NCBI GenBank assembly: GCA_910579735.1
Contig: CAJTUZ010000010.1
Span: forward strand, 62,001-126,000
DNA length: 64,000 bases
Source: an uncultured Lachnospiraceae bacterium
GTDB lineage: Bacteria > Bacillota > Clostridia > Lachnospirales > Lachnospiraceae
Reading direction: 5' to 3'
The position numbers and the translations under genes are program-made. Positions 1 through 9,373 of this stretch are shown piece by piece (the first letter of the stretch is position 1; every line of letters starts with the position of its first letter). The notes under the pieces are model-generated. The model did not search any database, was not told where the DNA came from, and was given only the letters and a program-made list of their open reading frames with translations.

Positions 1-863
1 TCTCTTTCGTTGTCGGAACGGAATTTATAAACGCCTTCGTTGTTCTCCGTAACGATCCACTGTCCGTTATCCGGCGCGCCGTCTGCAATAAATCCTGCCG
101 GATTGCCGAGTGTGATCAGCCAGTGCCAGTCAGCGGTAGATAATGTAATACCGATCTTGTCAAGTCCATCTTCTGTCGTCGGATTCTCTGCGATATAATC
201 TTTGATCATAGTTTCCAGTTCTTCCAATGACTGCGGAATCTGATAATCTTTTGCTTTCAGTGCAGCCCACTGGATCTGGATATTTCCGCAATCTTTAAAC
301 TTCGTACCGCCTACAACATATGCGGACAGCTGATAAATAGCCGGATCATCTACAGACTGTTTTAATTTCTCGAATTCTTCTCCGTAAAGCTTCTTGATAT
401 TCGGACCATACTGTTCGATCAGATCTGTCATATCCATCAGTGCGCCGGCTTCGATCAGACCGTTAGCGGAACCCTTTGCAAAGATGATATCCGGATAGTT
501 CTGCTCTGCGATCATCAGCGCAACTGCTTCACTTTCATCATTGCCGCCGACCGGACGTGACGTTTTTAATTTAACGCCGGTTGCTTCCGTGATCGCAAGT
601 GCTACAGGATCTGTCCAGGGATCGTCCTGGTTTGCATCTGCATTAAAGAAAGTCAATTCAATAACCTCTCCTGATGCTGCGCTGCTTGTATCATCCGCTG
701 TGCTGCTGTCGCTGCTTGTGTCAGCGCTCGCATCACTGCTGCTGTCTGTTGCTGTCGTGCTGTCTGTACTTGTTGTCGTATTTCCGCCGTCACCACAGCC
801 TGCCAGTGTAGCAGCAATCATTGTCACTGCAAGAAGCAGTGCACTAATTTTTCTTTTTTTCAT
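1..863 (-). CDS. Sugar ABC transporter substrate-binding lipoprotein, C-terminus off window
   Basis: This is the first 287 residues of a secreted solute-binding lipoprotein; the 3' end lies left of the window. From the ATG at 863 (GGGAG upstream) the protein has a basic start, a hydrophobic core and the lipobox LAGC with Cys23, then a Ser/Thr/Asp-rich linker to about residue 60. The mature part begins like the LipO/YtcQ group of family 1 solute-binding proteins. It would hold the sugar ligand outside the membrane for the two permeases encoded just upstream, which have the LplB and YtcP types usual for this group. No ATPase gene is present, as is common because these systems share one ATPase. 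The substrate is unknown; complex oligosaccharides are typical of the family. Confidence 0.85.
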   Translation of the reverse strand, partial: MKKRKISALLLAVTMIAATLAGCGDGGNTTTSTDSTTATDSSSDASADTSSDSSTADDTSSAASGEVIELTFFNADANQDDPWTDPVALAITEATGVKLKTSRPVGGNDESEAVALMIAEQNYPDIIFAKGSANGLIEAGALMDMTDLIEQYGPNIKKLYGEEFEKLKQSVDDPAIYQLSAYVVGGTKFKDCGNIQIQWAALKAKDYQIPQSLEELETMIKDYIAENPTTEDGLDKIGITLSTADWHWLITLGNPAGFIADGAPDNGQWIVTENNEGVYKFRSDNER

Positions 864-1018
864 ACTTCTTCTTCTCCCTTCTGTTGTTGCCGCCTGAGAC
901 TGCACATATCCCCTACAGCCGCAAACCGCATAATTACTGTTTATATTTTTATAACTGCCCACTTTATGTCTGTATCTTCTATTTTAACAATGGTGCAGTC
1001 ATATAAATATCTTACCCA

Positions 1019-1906
1019 TCAGTCCTTGACTGCTCCGACCGTCATACCGCCCACGAAATATTTCTGCAGGAACGGATATACGATAAGGATCGGTACGGTT
1101 GCCACGATCGTTACTGCCATTCGCACGGAAAGCGGGGACACTGCATTCTTGATCTGTTCCGCCGCATGCGGATCGATCTTGACCGTCGCCTTCTCCATGA
1201 TCTCATACAATACATACTGCAGTGTCGGCAGCTCCTTTGCGTAAAGGTACGTATCCATAAAGGAATTCCACTGGCCAACCGCCATAAAGAGGCCAACCGT
1301 TGCCAGAACCGGTTTACACAGAGGCAGGACGATCCTTGCCCAAATGGTAAAATCATTGGCGCCATCCACTCTGGCCGCTTCCTGTAATGCAAGCGGAAGA
1401 CCTTCTATAAAGGATCGCACCAGAATGATATTATAAACCCACACAAGACCCGGAATAATATAAACCAGGAAATTATTGCCCATTTTCAAAGTTCTCATAA
1501 GAAGCAGATACTCAGGAATCAATCCGCCGCTTACATACATGGTAATAACGAATAATACAGTAAATACCTTGTTGAAATAAAAGTCCTTTCTGCTCAGCAC
1601 ATACGCTATCATTGCCGTGCAGATAACGCCAATCCCCGCACCGGCCACCGTTCTGGCTACCGAGAGCACAAATGCTTTCATCAGATTATTTTCTTTAAAT
1701 ACATATACATAGTTGCTCCATGTAAATTTTCTCGGAATGACGAAGTTAATGTTACGCATCGTATCGATCGGATCATTAAACGATATCGCCAGTACGTTCA
1801 AAAACGGATATATTGTAATAATAATCAGGAAAATAAATACCACCAGCAATATGTAATCCAAAATATTGTCACGACTCTTTATTCTGTGGCTTTTTACTTT
1901 TGCCAT
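1019..1906 (-). CDS. Carbohydrate ABC transporter permease, YtcP/AraQ type
   Basis: The 295-residue product is an inner-membrane permease with about six hydrophobic segments. The EAA loop that contacts the ATPase is visible as EAARVDGANDF around residues 190-200, followed by the usual LPLCKP. The C-terminus ends in YFVGGMTVGAVKD, typical of YtcP-like proteins. It would pair with the LplB-type permease 13 bp upstream to form the sugar channel and receive ligand from the downstream lipoprotein. The order lplB, ytcP, binding protein is the standard arrangement of family CUT1 LplB-type operons. Ligand specificity cannot be read from the sequence. Confidence 0.9.
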   Translation of the reverse strand: MAKVKSHRIKSRDNILDYILLVVFIFLIIITIYPFLNVLAISFNDPIDTMRNINFVIPRKFTWSNYVYVFKENNLMKAFVLSVARTVAGAGIGVICTAMIAYVLSRKDFYFNKVFTVLFVITMYVSGGLIPEYLLLMRTLKMGNNFLVYIIPGLVWVYNIILVRSFIEGLPLALQEAARVDGANDFTIWARIVLPLCKPVLATVGLFMAVGQWNSFMDTYLYAKELPTLQYVLYEIMEKATVKIDPHAAEQIKNAVSPLSVRMAVTIVATVPILIVYPFLQKYFVGGMTVGAVKD

Positions 1907-1919
1907 GATCTTTCCCCCC

Positions 1920-2861
1920 TTATATCAGTCTGCTTTCGCCGAGCAGTCCGGCGATCTTATTTGCAATAAAGAGCAATAAGATACCAACCAATGACTGGAA
2001 CATACCGATCGCGGTACCCAGACCATAGTTACTGTTACCGATACCTCTGACATATGCAAACCAGGAAAGTACCATTGCATGATCCTGTACAATGCCGTTA
2101 CTTAAAAGCATCTGACGTTCCATACCGATATTCAGCGCACCGCCGATACCCATGATCAACAATACGATAATTGTCGGCTTAATACCCGGAAGCGTAATGT
2201 GCCAGATTCTCTGAAGACGATTGGCCCCATCCACTTTCGCCGCCTCATATAACCCCTGGTCGATACCAGCCATGGCAGAAAGATATACGATCGCATCCCA
2301 GCCTACTTCTTTCCATATGTTGATCAGAACAACCGTAAACCAGAAAATAGGTGAATTCGTACTCATCAGTCCCAGTTTCGTATGAAGCGCCGTATCCAGC
2401 ATACCGCCGTCATTCAATACCATCTTCGCGATACTGGCAATAACAACCCATGATACAAAGTGCGGCAGATAAGAGATCGTCTGCGTTATTTTCTTGAATC
2501 TGACGAAACAGATTTCATTTAACATCAGTGCGAACAGGATCGCCATAATAGTTCCGAAAGCGATACCCAGAATACTCAGACCGATCGTATTGATCAAAGT
2601 CTGCCCGAACATACGGTCATCAAATGCTTTCAGGAAATTCTGGAATCCGACAAACGGACGCTGCCAGATAGGCTGTGCCATTGTCTTGGGCCGCACATCC
2701 TGAAATGCCATTGTCCACCCCCATAAAGGTATGTACTTAAAAATGATCAGCCAAACAACAAACGGAACTGACATTAATAACAGATAGCGCTGTTTCCACA
2801 TAAGCTGCATGCTGAACTTCGGTTTGATAATCCGCTCTTTTTGAGATTTTTTTGCCCCCAT
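1920..2861 (-). CDS. Carbohydrate ABC transporter permease, LplB type
   Basis: The 313-residue product is the second permease of the sugar transporter. It has a basic cytoplasmic start, about six membrane segments, and an EAA loop (EAAKVDGANRL, near residues 205-215) followed by LPGIKP. The PLWGWTMAFQ motif near residue 50 is characteristic of LplB/YteP proteins. The start at 2861 is preceded by AAAGGGTGA. It lies between the sensor kinase gene and the YtcP-type permease on the same strand, so the kinase may control this transporter, as YesM-family kinases often do for polysaccharide uptake. A hairpin upstream could reduce read-through from the kinase gene. Confidence 0.9.
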   Translation of the reverse strand: MGAKKSQKERIIKPKFSMQLMWKQRYLLLMSVPFVVWLIIFKYIPLWGWTMAFQDVRPKTMAQPIWQRPFVGFQNFLKAFDDRMFGQTLINTIGLSILGIAFGTIMAILFALMLNEICFVRFKKITQTISYLPHFVSWVVIASIAKMVLNDGGMLDTALHTKLGLMSTNSPIFWFTVVLINIWKEVGWDAIVYLSAMAGIDQGLYEAAKVDGANRLQRIWHITLPGIKPTIIVLLIMGIGGALNIGMERQMLLSNGIVQDHAMVLSWFAYVRGIGNSNYGLGTAIGMFQSLVGILLLFIANKIAGLLGESRLI

Positions 2862-2896
2862 GCTTTGTCACCCTTTCGTCATAGTTTTCTATACCC

Positions 2897-2943
2897 AATA
2901 AAAATGCACCAATGGAAATGTTTCTACAAAACAATCTCCATTG
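2897..2943 (-). terminator. Hairpin with T-rich tail between kinase and permease genes
   Basis: On the minus strand CAATGGAGATTGTTT pairs, with one bulge and one G-T pair, to AAACATTTCCATTG around a 5-base loop, followed by GTGCATTTTTATT. It sits after the kinase stop and before lplB. It may be a partial terminator that separates expression of the kinase from the transporter. The T-tract is interrupted. Confidence 0.45.
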
Positions 2944-3045
2944 ATGCTATTATTATAAAAAATTCATAAATATAAAAATACCGGAAAGAATTGATAAAAA
3001 ATACCTTCATTATTTTATCTTCGTTTTATTTTTACCATACTTTTT

Positions 3046-4860
3046 CTATTTCTGCATCTTTTCGATCGGAATCGTCAGCCTGACTCTTGTGCCCCTCCCC
3101 TGTTCCGCATAAAGATGGATCCGGTGTTCATTTCCGTAATGCAGTTTCATACGCTGATTGATATTATAGAGTCCGATACTCTTGCTCCTGCTCATATCCC
3201 GTATTTCAATATCCTGATGCAGCTTGTCCAGCGTTTCTTTTGTCATACCGCATCCGTTATCCTCCACGTCGATAAACAGAAGATTCTGCTCTCCTTCCTG
3301 CTTCGTCCGTATCGAAATGACAATCAGTCCCTTTTCCTCTTTTTCATCCAGTCCGTGTATGATCGCATTTTCCACTACCGGCTGTAAAAGCAGAGGAAGT
3401 ATACGGTATCGGGAGAGTTCCAGTCCCTCCTCCACTCTTGTTTCGTACCCGATACGGTCGCCGAAACGCAGATGCTGTATCTTCATGTAGCCATCCACAT
3501 GATCCAGCTCCGCTTTCAGTGTGGTATAAGTCGTTCCCATATTTTCCAGCACATAACGCATAGACTGGCCGAGCAGCTTAATGGCTGTCGCCGCTTCCCT
3601 GTCCCCGGCCGTAAACGCTTTCATACGGATCGTTTCCAGCGTATTGTACAGAAAATGCGGATTGATCTGACTGGCCAGCATCTTAAACTCCATCTCCTGC
3701 TGCCTGATCAGTAATTCCTGTTCGTTGATCTGCGCCTTGTAAGACCTTGCTTCTTCTTCCTTGATATTCTGCACCATAACCTGCAGATCTGTAAATGTCT
3801 CGGAAATTTCGTCATTTCCGCGTAAAGTAGAAAGCAGTTCATAATCCTGATTACTGGCTTTGTGCATCTCCTGTCTGAGCACACGTACTCTTTGCGTGAA
3901 CTCGTTTGCAAAAAAGTACATCAAAAATCCCGGAATCGTTAACGCCACCAGCAAAACAGCGCCGCATATATACAAAATGTTGAAAATACCCGCATAACCC
4001 TTTTCATCCAGCGAACAGACATAAATAATGGAATCCGACTGATAGGTATTCAGCGCGGATATATTGATAAAACAGCTCTGTCCGTCCACGCGTATGCGTC
4101 CCATATGATGGAAATACGGCTGGTCATACTCGATCGGATAGGGCGGTTCCTGTCCATAGGACTCTCTGTCGGAGCAATAGAACACAGGTCCTCTGTCTAC
4201 CGATATCATATTGAGATACTCGTTACTGTCTACACGCGTCCGCAGATAATTGTCGCTGACTTGAATAACAAGTACCGCATGATAGGGTGAATCCAACAGC
4301 GGAATTTTCCTGATCAGACTCAGATTCCAGTATTTGTTTCGATATTCATCCTCTCTTGACATCCCCTGCCAGAAAACTCCTGACTGCGATAACGCTTTCT
4401 GATACCATGTCTGCCGTTCCATCTGTTCATCTGTCTGCTGGAACTGCTTATAATCGGAAAGCGTCGGATTATCCGTATAAATAGTGATCGAACTGATCTC
4501 CGCATAATTTTTCTCATAGTAATCCAATAACCCGCTGTAGGAGACCGTCTCAACATAATCGGATAAATCGGTATAATCTTTTGTCAAAATGTTTTGAATG
4601 TCGTCGTCAAATGTAATATTTTCCGATATATTATAGATCTGCGTCGTGATCTCAAACAGCACGTTCCTTACCCGGTGATTATCGGAATCCAACAGTTCCG
4701 TATGATAACCTACCATCATCCTGTATGTATAGAGCAGAAGGAAGATACCGATCAGAATGATGGGCACAACAACGACAGCCGAATACATCAGATACAGCTG
4801 CTGTTTGATCTTGTATTTATTTAAATTGAAAAAAGAAGTGATCCCAAATTTTTTGATCAT
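3046..4860 (-). CDS. YesM-family sensor histidine kinase
   Basis: The 604-residue membrane kinase has a first membrane span near residues 20-45, an extracellular sensor region to about residue 290, a second span to about 315, a HAMP-like linker, and a His_kinase plus GHKL ATPase half. The phospho-accepting His is in NPHFLYNTLE; the N box is QPVVENAIIHGL and the G1 box VEDNGCGM. YesM kinases normally phosphorylate a YesN-type AraC-family response regulator encoded next door. No such gene is here: the upstream space holds only a short unrecognised plus-strand frame. The downstream sugar transporter suggests sugar sensing. The start at 4860 has only a weak ribosome site (AGAGGG about 14 bases away). 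Confidence 0.9.
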   Translation of the reverse strand: MIKKFGITSFFNLNKYKIKQQLYLMYSAVVVVPIILIGIFLLLYTYRMMVGYHTELLDSDNHRVRNVLFEITTQIYNISENITFDDDIQNILTKDYTDLSDYVETVSYSGLLDYYEKNYAEISSITIYTDNPTLSDYKQFQQTDEQMERQTWYQKALSQSGVFWQGMSREDEYRNKYWNLSLIRKIPLLDSPYHAVLVIQVSDNYLRTRVDSNEYLNMISVDRGPVFYCSDRESYGQEPPYPIEYDQPYFHHMGRIRVDGQSCFINISALNTYQSDSIIYVCSLDEKGYAGIFNILYICGAVLLVALTIPGFLMYFFANEFTQRVRVLRQEMHKASNQDYELLSTLRGNDEISETFTDLQVMVQNIKEEEARSYKAQINEQELLIRQQEMEFKMLASQINPHFLYNTLETIRMKAFTAGDREAATAIKLLGQSMRYVLENMGTTYTTLKAELDHVDGYMKIQHLRFGDRIGYETRVEEGLELSRYRILPLLLQPVVENAIIHGLDEKEEKGLIVISIRTKQEGEQNLLFIDVEDNGCGMTKETLDKLHQDIEIRDMSRSKSIGLYNINQRMKLHYGNEHRIHLYAEQGRGTRVRLTIPIEKMQK

Positions 4861-4883
4861 AGCCGTTTCAGCGCCCTCTTTCT

Positions 4884-5282
4884 TTGTATCTGTTTCGTGC
4901 CTGCCCTGCTGTAAAGCATCTGCGGTTTTTTCATGAAAAACAGACCCTGCCTCATAACTGGCGCCCGATATCGGCAGGTTACTATACGGTTCGGCAACGG
5001 CTGCTGTCTGCTCAAAAAGGGATCTTTTATCTTCTGAAAGGAATCTGGACGAATTATGATTATGCGGATGATGCCGGAGTCAGAATTTATACGCTTATGG
5101 ACGGAAATCCCACAGAAAGCGTTGTTTACAACATAAACCGGGAAACGGACTTTATCGTTACAGGCACATCTATCCGGACAGAGAGGAATGAAAAGTCCTT
5201 ACTCCTTCCGCTGCCCGAATGGAAATCAAACCTGAAACATAATGACAGTGTTTCTCATTATGTAATGATAATTTTCATTTAA
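4884..5282 (+). pseudogene. Unrecognised plus-strand reading frame, possible gene remnant
   Basis: The 418 bp between the kinase start and the bactofilin stop hold one open plus-strand frame of 132 codons from a TTG. From about 4960 to 5230 its codon use looks like the coding regions nearby (many GAT, GCG, GGA, TAT), and the translation, for example GIWTNYDYADDAGVRIY, looks protein-like. The first 25 codons do not. There is no clear ribosome site, and the frame runs into the convergent bactofilin stop. I do not recognise a family. It could be the tail of a decayed gene or a small real protein. Confidence 0.3.
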
Positions 5283-5773
5283 TAGTGGTAACCGCTTTTT
5301 TGACCGGAACCGGCGGTCGTCGTATTCTGTGTTTCCTTATCGGAAGTGTCGGTCAACGTGCTTTTACTGTTTTTATCGGATTTGGTTGATACGGATGTTC
5401 CTGCCGTGTCAGGAGATGTCATCGTACATCTGCCATCGAAGCATGCGTCTTCGTCAATTACAAGCGATCTTGCAGTAATATTTCCGGTCAGTTTGCCGGT
5501 AGAAAGCAGTTCCAGTTTGCCGTGTGCAACAATATCTCCGTCCACTCTGCCGGCGATCATAACATTCTGCGCATCGATATCACCGTTGATGTATCCGTCC
5601 ACACCGACAATCAGCAGCTCCTTGCATTCACAGTTTCCGTTCAGCGTACCATCTAAGCGGATTGTCTCCGGGGCAGTCAGGTTACCGTCAAAAACGGCGC
5701 CCTTTCCGATCAGTGTTCCGACTTTTGCCCTTGTATCCGCCGAAGCGTTTTTGTTTCTGTTTTTACTCATCAT
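5279..5773 (-). CDS. Bactofilin (polymer-forming cytoskeletal protein)
   Basis: Bactofilins form stable, nucleotide-free filaments that scaffold envelope enzymes. The 164-residue product has the central beta-helix (about residues 20-110) with its repeating glycine/valine turns, such as GAVFDGNLTAPETIRLDGTL and GRVDGDIVAHGKLEL, and disordered tails, the C-terminal one rich in Ser/Thr. Length and layout fit the family. The start at 5773 follows AAAGGAGG. It lies 15 bp downstream of the gene for a membrane protein with an M23-like domain, a pairing known from other bacteria in which bactofilin positions a peptidoglycan hydrolase. Here the partner looks catalytically dead. Confidence 0.92.
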   Translation of the reverse strand: MMSKNRNKNASADTRAKVGTLIGKGAVFDGNLTAPETIRLDGTLNGNCECKELLIVGVDGYINGDIDAQNVMIAGRVDGDIVAHGKLELLSTGKLTGNITARSLVIDEDACFDGRCTMTSPDTAGTSVSTKSDKNSKSTLTDTSDKETQNTTTAGSGQKSGYHY

Positions 5774-5788
5774 TTCCTGTTCCTCCTT

Positions 5789-6553
5789 TTATCCTTTGGC
5801 CTCAATGACCGTGAGCGGATCGATCGGTTCTTCTTCAAAAAGAATCTGATAATCCAGCTGTGCATCTTCTACAGTAATGGTAAATAATGTATCTCCCGCT
5901 TCTACCTGTGCGCCTTCGCTGGCCTGTACCTCTGCTTCCTGCCTGCACATATAGCGCGTCTTATATCCTTTATCGTGATCTATTTCAATGATAACAGGAT
6001 ACGTATCGTCCGATGAGACCGAAGTAACCGTTCCGTTTCCGGTCGCAACGATGTTCCCTTCTTCATGCAGGCCGATCGCCAGATATGGCTCTTCTTCGGA
6101 AAAAGAAGACAGGACGACGCTTGTCTTAGGCGAAGGATATCGTCTGGGAATATTAACGTCGGCATCCGCCGCTTCTCCCTCATCTGCCGACTGTTCTGCG
6201 TCTGCCGATGTTGTATCCGCTGTTTCCGCCGCTCCGCTTTGACGTAAAGCTTCATTTTCCTGCTCAAGCGCTGCTTTTTCGGTACTCAGGTTTTCCTTTT
6301 CCGTTTCCAGCTGCTGGATCAGCTGCTGCTGTGAATCTATCTTTGCCTGTAAGTTATTCTGCTCTCCAAATCCGGGCGTCATCTTATAAGCCAGAAAACC
6401 CGCGCCGCCGACGGCAGCACACAATAAGATGAGCAAAAAAATAAGCAGCCGGGCCACGCCCCGTGAAATATGAAATTGCTTACTGCCCTGTCCCGTATTG
6501 GAAATCAGAAGGATAGAAAAGGATTCCTTATGATTGTGCCCTTTACGTTTCAT
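5789..6553 (-). CDS. Membrane-anchored degenerate M23 (LytM-like) protein
   Basis: The 254-residue product has a cytoplasmic head of about 33 residues, one membrane span (about 34-56), a coiled coil (about 68-105, Gln/Glu-rich), an acidic linker, and a C-terminal beta domain with the M23 pattern (GNIVATGNGTVTSV, EIDHDKGYKTRY, VEAGDTL, PIDPL). The metal and catalytic residues are gone: the HxxxD position reads HEEGN and the HxH position reads LDY. The fold is therefore probably used for binding, as in regulatory LytM factors. It is co-transcribed with bactofilin, so it likely links the filament to the wall. The start at 6553 follows GGGGG. Confidence 0.8.
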   Translation of the reverse strand: MKRKGHNHKESFSILLISNTGQGSKQFHISRGVARLLIFLLILLCAAVGGAGFLAYKMTPGFGEQNNLQAKIDSQQQLIQQLETEKENLSTEKAALEQENEALRQSGAAETADTTSADAEQSADEGEAADADVNIPRRYPSPKTSVVLSSFSEEEPYLAIGLHEEGNIVATGNGTVTSVSSDDTYPVIIEIDHDKGYKTRYMCRQEAEVQASEGAQVEAGDTLFTITVEDAQLDYQILFEEEPIDPLTVIEAKG

Positions 6554-6750
6554 ATTGTCCCCCTTCAGACAATTTTTTAAAACTGTCTATTCTGTAATTT
6601 TTTGCCTGATCTACAGTCTGATTCTTCATTGATACATAATACCACATATTTTCCGAAATGTAAAATATGTTAGTTAAAAGATTCCGCGCCTATCCCGCAA
6701 TGGACTTTCCCAGCGTGTAAACGCATTTTATCATGCTATACAGGCAAAAG

Positions 6751-6794
6751 TAAAAAACCGATTGGAAATCCAAATACCAGGATTTCCAGCCGGT
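6751..6794 (-). terminator. Rho-independent terminator after sipL
   Basis: On the minus strand ACCGGCTGGAAATCC and GGATTTCCAATCGGT form a long stem directly after the sipL stop, followed by TTTTTT. It is one of the clearest terminators in the window. Confidence 0.9.
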
Positions 6795-6803
6795 CTTTCC
6801 CAT

Positions 6804-8360
6804 CTAAGCAGTGCCTTTGACGACCAGAATCTTATCTCCCGCTTTGATCTCTTCGGAAACAAGTTCATTGACTTCTTTTAACTGTGCGATCGGCACGTAA
6901 TATTTCTTGCCGATATCCCAGAGCGTATCTCCGCTTCCCGCAATATAAATGACAATCCCGGGAAGTTCACTGATCTTATTCATATCCAGTTCTTCAACCT
7001 TAATATCCGTGATCAGACTCGTTTTCCTTGTCGTAAAAACAAGGGCGTCAAAATTGAGCACGGCTTTGATATCCAGTTCCTCGCTGTCAAGCATAGTTAC
7101 GATAAGCTGTTCCAAATTCCAGTATATATGACAGTCGCTGTTTTCTTCAATATCCGGCACGTCGATAAAATACTTAAACGGCAGCGAACTCTTCGTCGCG
7201 TATATCGTATTCTGTCCGTTCGTGCAAAGATAGATCGTTGTCACATGGAATGTCCCCGTAATGGAAATACCGTTATCAACGATCACCTGTTCTTCGATCC
7301 GGATCTCTCCTTCGTTATGCAGAAGCTGGTACATGTGCATTTCCGTATTCTGGATCCTGGCATGCTCCGCTATCTTACATTTTCCGCTGTTATGCAGAAG
7401 CAGCCGTTTCAACGATACGTCCGTCGTCACGGCTTCGATCTCCTTGGCTACGCCGTAGATATCCGAAAGCACTTCCAGATTTTCTTCCTCGTAAAGACGG
7501 ATCTCGAGATCCAGTACATCTTCCACGCAGAAAACTCTTTCTTCCCCGTCAAAATCCGGTTTGACTTCCACATTGCACTGTGAGACCGTATAACGGATAT
7601 CCGGAACCATATTCTCAAGACATCCATGGCATTCGATCATACCGCTAAACGGCACCGTATTTTCATACCAGAGCGTCTTATCATTATCGCCCTCTCCTTC
7701 AAACAGGAAAAATGCTTTCATCTCTCCCTGCAGAGCGATCTTTTCATCCAGCGCTTTAAACTCGACCTTGTTTAACGTAATACTGTGCCAGATGATCTGG
7801 AACGCATTGGGGAGATTGGAAGGCAGTTCCATCTCTTCCTTAATACGAAAGATATCCTTCTTATTGACTGCCATCTGCAGGAGCGGATATACCTGTTTCC
7901 GATATTCCACAGGTTCCTCATGGTAAATATCAACGGCTGCCTCCTGCTCGACCTTTTCTTCCATTTCCAAAGCAAAAGAGATCATGGACTGTACACTCAT
8001 TTTTCTGGAGTTGATCAGTCCGACCGTCAGATCTTCGATCGTCCAGGAGGGCAGCACCGTATCACCGTTATGAATCCCTTCCATATTGACTTTTTCCTCA
8101 AAAGGAAGAGAAGCTTCCATGCTGGCGCACATTCCTTCTTCTTCCGTCAGATACAGCATCTGTACCTGCAGTCTTCCTTTCAGACCGACACGGTCGTCAT
8201 TTACACGGATCTCATCCATTATGACGTCCCCTTTGACAGAAATCAGATGACTGGCATCCGGTCTGTTATCTGATATATTTACATCCTCTTCCAATACCAT
8301 CTGGGTTCCGGCTTTGCCTGCAATGCGATCCATATGTATCTTTTTTTTCACTAATTCCAC
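6804..8360 (-). CDS. sipL: SipL-like spore coat morphogenetic protein (SPOCS plus LysM)
   Basis: SipL binds SpoIVA and anchors coat assembly on the forespore in clostridia. The product has DUF3794/SPOCS-type beta domains through most of its length and a C-terminal LysM domain (about residues 470-515, with GDTLWDIGKKYYVP and IKAGDKILV). I place the start at the GTG at 8360, seven bases after GGAGG; the longer frame from 8411 has no ribosome site. This gives 518 residues, close to known SipL proteins. It stands alone between a strong terminator and pyrD, with about 110 bp upstream that could hold its own sporulation promoter. SPOCS-LysM proteins of other function exist, but length and order fit SipL. 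Confidence 0.85.
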   Translation of the reverse strand: MELVKKKIHMDRIAGKAGTQMVLEEDVNISDNRPDASHLISVKGDVIMDEIRVNDDRVGLKGRLQVQMLYLTEEEGMCASMEASLPFEEKVNMEGIHNGDTVLPSWTIEDLTVGLINSRKMSVQSMISFALEMEEKVEQEAAVDIYHEEPVEYRKQVYPLLQMAVNKKDIFRIKEEMELPSNLPNAFQIIWHSITLNKVEFKALDEKIALQGEMKAFFLFEGEGDNDKTLWYENTVPFSGMIECHGCLENMVPDIRYTVSQCNVEVKPDFDGEERVFCVEDVLDLEIRLYEEENLEVLSDIYGVAKEIEAVTTDVSLKRLLLHNSGKCKIAEHARIQNTEMHMYQLLHNEGEIRIEEQVIVDNGISITGTFHVTTIYLCTNGQNTIYATKSSLPFKYFIDVPDIEENSDCHIYWNLEQLIVTMLDSEELDIKAVLNFDALVFTTRKTSLITDIKVEELDMNKISELPGIVIYIAGSGDTLWDIGKKYYVPIAQLKEVNELVSEEIKAGDKILVVKGTA

Positions 8361-8470
8361 AAAAATACCTCCATGCGTATACTTATTGTATTGTATGCCG
8401 CATGAAGGCAATATATGACACTTTCCTTAACATCGTCTGACGAAGCCGTAAGGACAGTCCGTTTTTATTT

Positions 8471-9373
8471 CTACTGCACCGCGCCGATCAGTTCCCTGAC
8501 GTCCTCTATACCGTACTGCTTCATATAGCTTTCGATTCCCTCTATGATCTCCACCGTTGCACAGGGATTGACGAAATTCATCGCCCCTACCGCAACAGCC
8601 GAAGCACCGGCCAGCAGAAATTCAACGGCATCTTCCGCCGAAGCGATACCGCCCATACCGATGATCGGAATCTTCACTGCCTGCGCCGCCTGATATACCA
8701 TTCTGACCGCTACCGGTTTGATAGCCGGACCGGACATACCGCCCGTCTTATTGGCAAGTACGAACTTCTTTCTATGAATATCAATCTTCATTCCCGTGAT
8801 CGTATTAATGAGCGATACCGCATCTGCCCCTGCCGCTTCCGCCGCTTTGGCCATTTCCGCAATGTCCGTCACATTGGGACTGAGTTTCATGATCACCGGC
8901 TGTACGGCTTTTTTTCTGATCTGCGAAGTGATATCATAAAGACAGTCCGCATCCTGTCCGAAAGCAATGGCGCCCTCTTTCACATTGGGACAGGAAACAT
9001 TGATCTCCAGCATATCCACGGGTTCGTCTCCGAGTCTTTCCACGACTTCGAGATAATCTTCCACGCTCCTGCCGCAGACATTGACAATCACTTTCGTATC
9101 ATATTGCTGTAAAAAAGGAATATCGCGCTTTGTAAATACATCGATACCCGGATTCTGTAATCCTATGGCATTTAACATACCGCCGTATACTTCCGCGATA
9201 CGCGGCGTCGGGTTACCGGGCCACGGCACGTTTGCAACGCCCTTTGTCACAACAGCGCCCAGCCTGTTCAAATCTACAAAATCACTGTATTCCATACCGG
9301 AGCCAAACGTGCCTGAAGCCGTCATAACCGGATTTTTTAATGTAATGCCTGCAATCGTAACCTTTGTATTCAT
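8471..9373 (-). CDS. pyrD: Dihydroorotate dehydrogenase B, catalytic subunit
   Basis: PyrD oxidises dihydroorotate to orotate using FMN. The 300-residue TIM-barrel protein shows the class 1B signature EINVSCPNVKEG near residue 125, whose Cys is the active-site base, the N-terminal substrate loop NAIGLQNPG, and the C-terminal FMN phosphate site PIIGMGGIASAEDAVEFLLAGA. It overlaps pyrK by the stop/start tetranucleotide ATGA, so the two subunits are translationally coupled. PyrK passes the electrons to NAD+. No terminator is obvious after it. Confidence 0.96.
   Translation of the reverse strand: MNTKVTIAGITLKNPVMTASGTFGSGMEYSDFVDLNRLGAVVTKGVANVPWPGNPTPRIAEVYGGMLNAIGLQNPGIDVFTKRDIPFLQQYDTKVIVNVCGRSVEDYLEVVERLGDEPVDMLEINVSCPNVKEGAIAFGQDADCLYDITSQIRKKAVQPVIMKLSPNVTDIAEMAKAAEAAGADAVSLINTITGMKIDIHRKKFVLANKTGGMSGPAIKPVAVRMVYQAAQAVKIPIIGMGGIASAEDAVEFLLAGASAVAVGAMNFVNPCATVEIIEGIESYMKQYGIEDVRELIGAVQ

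Noticed and set aside
541..897. 118-codon plus-strand frame at the left edge
   Set aside because: Shadow of the solute-binding lipoprotein gene; its low-complexity Ser/Ala/Leu makeup mirrors the Ser/Thr/Asp linker.
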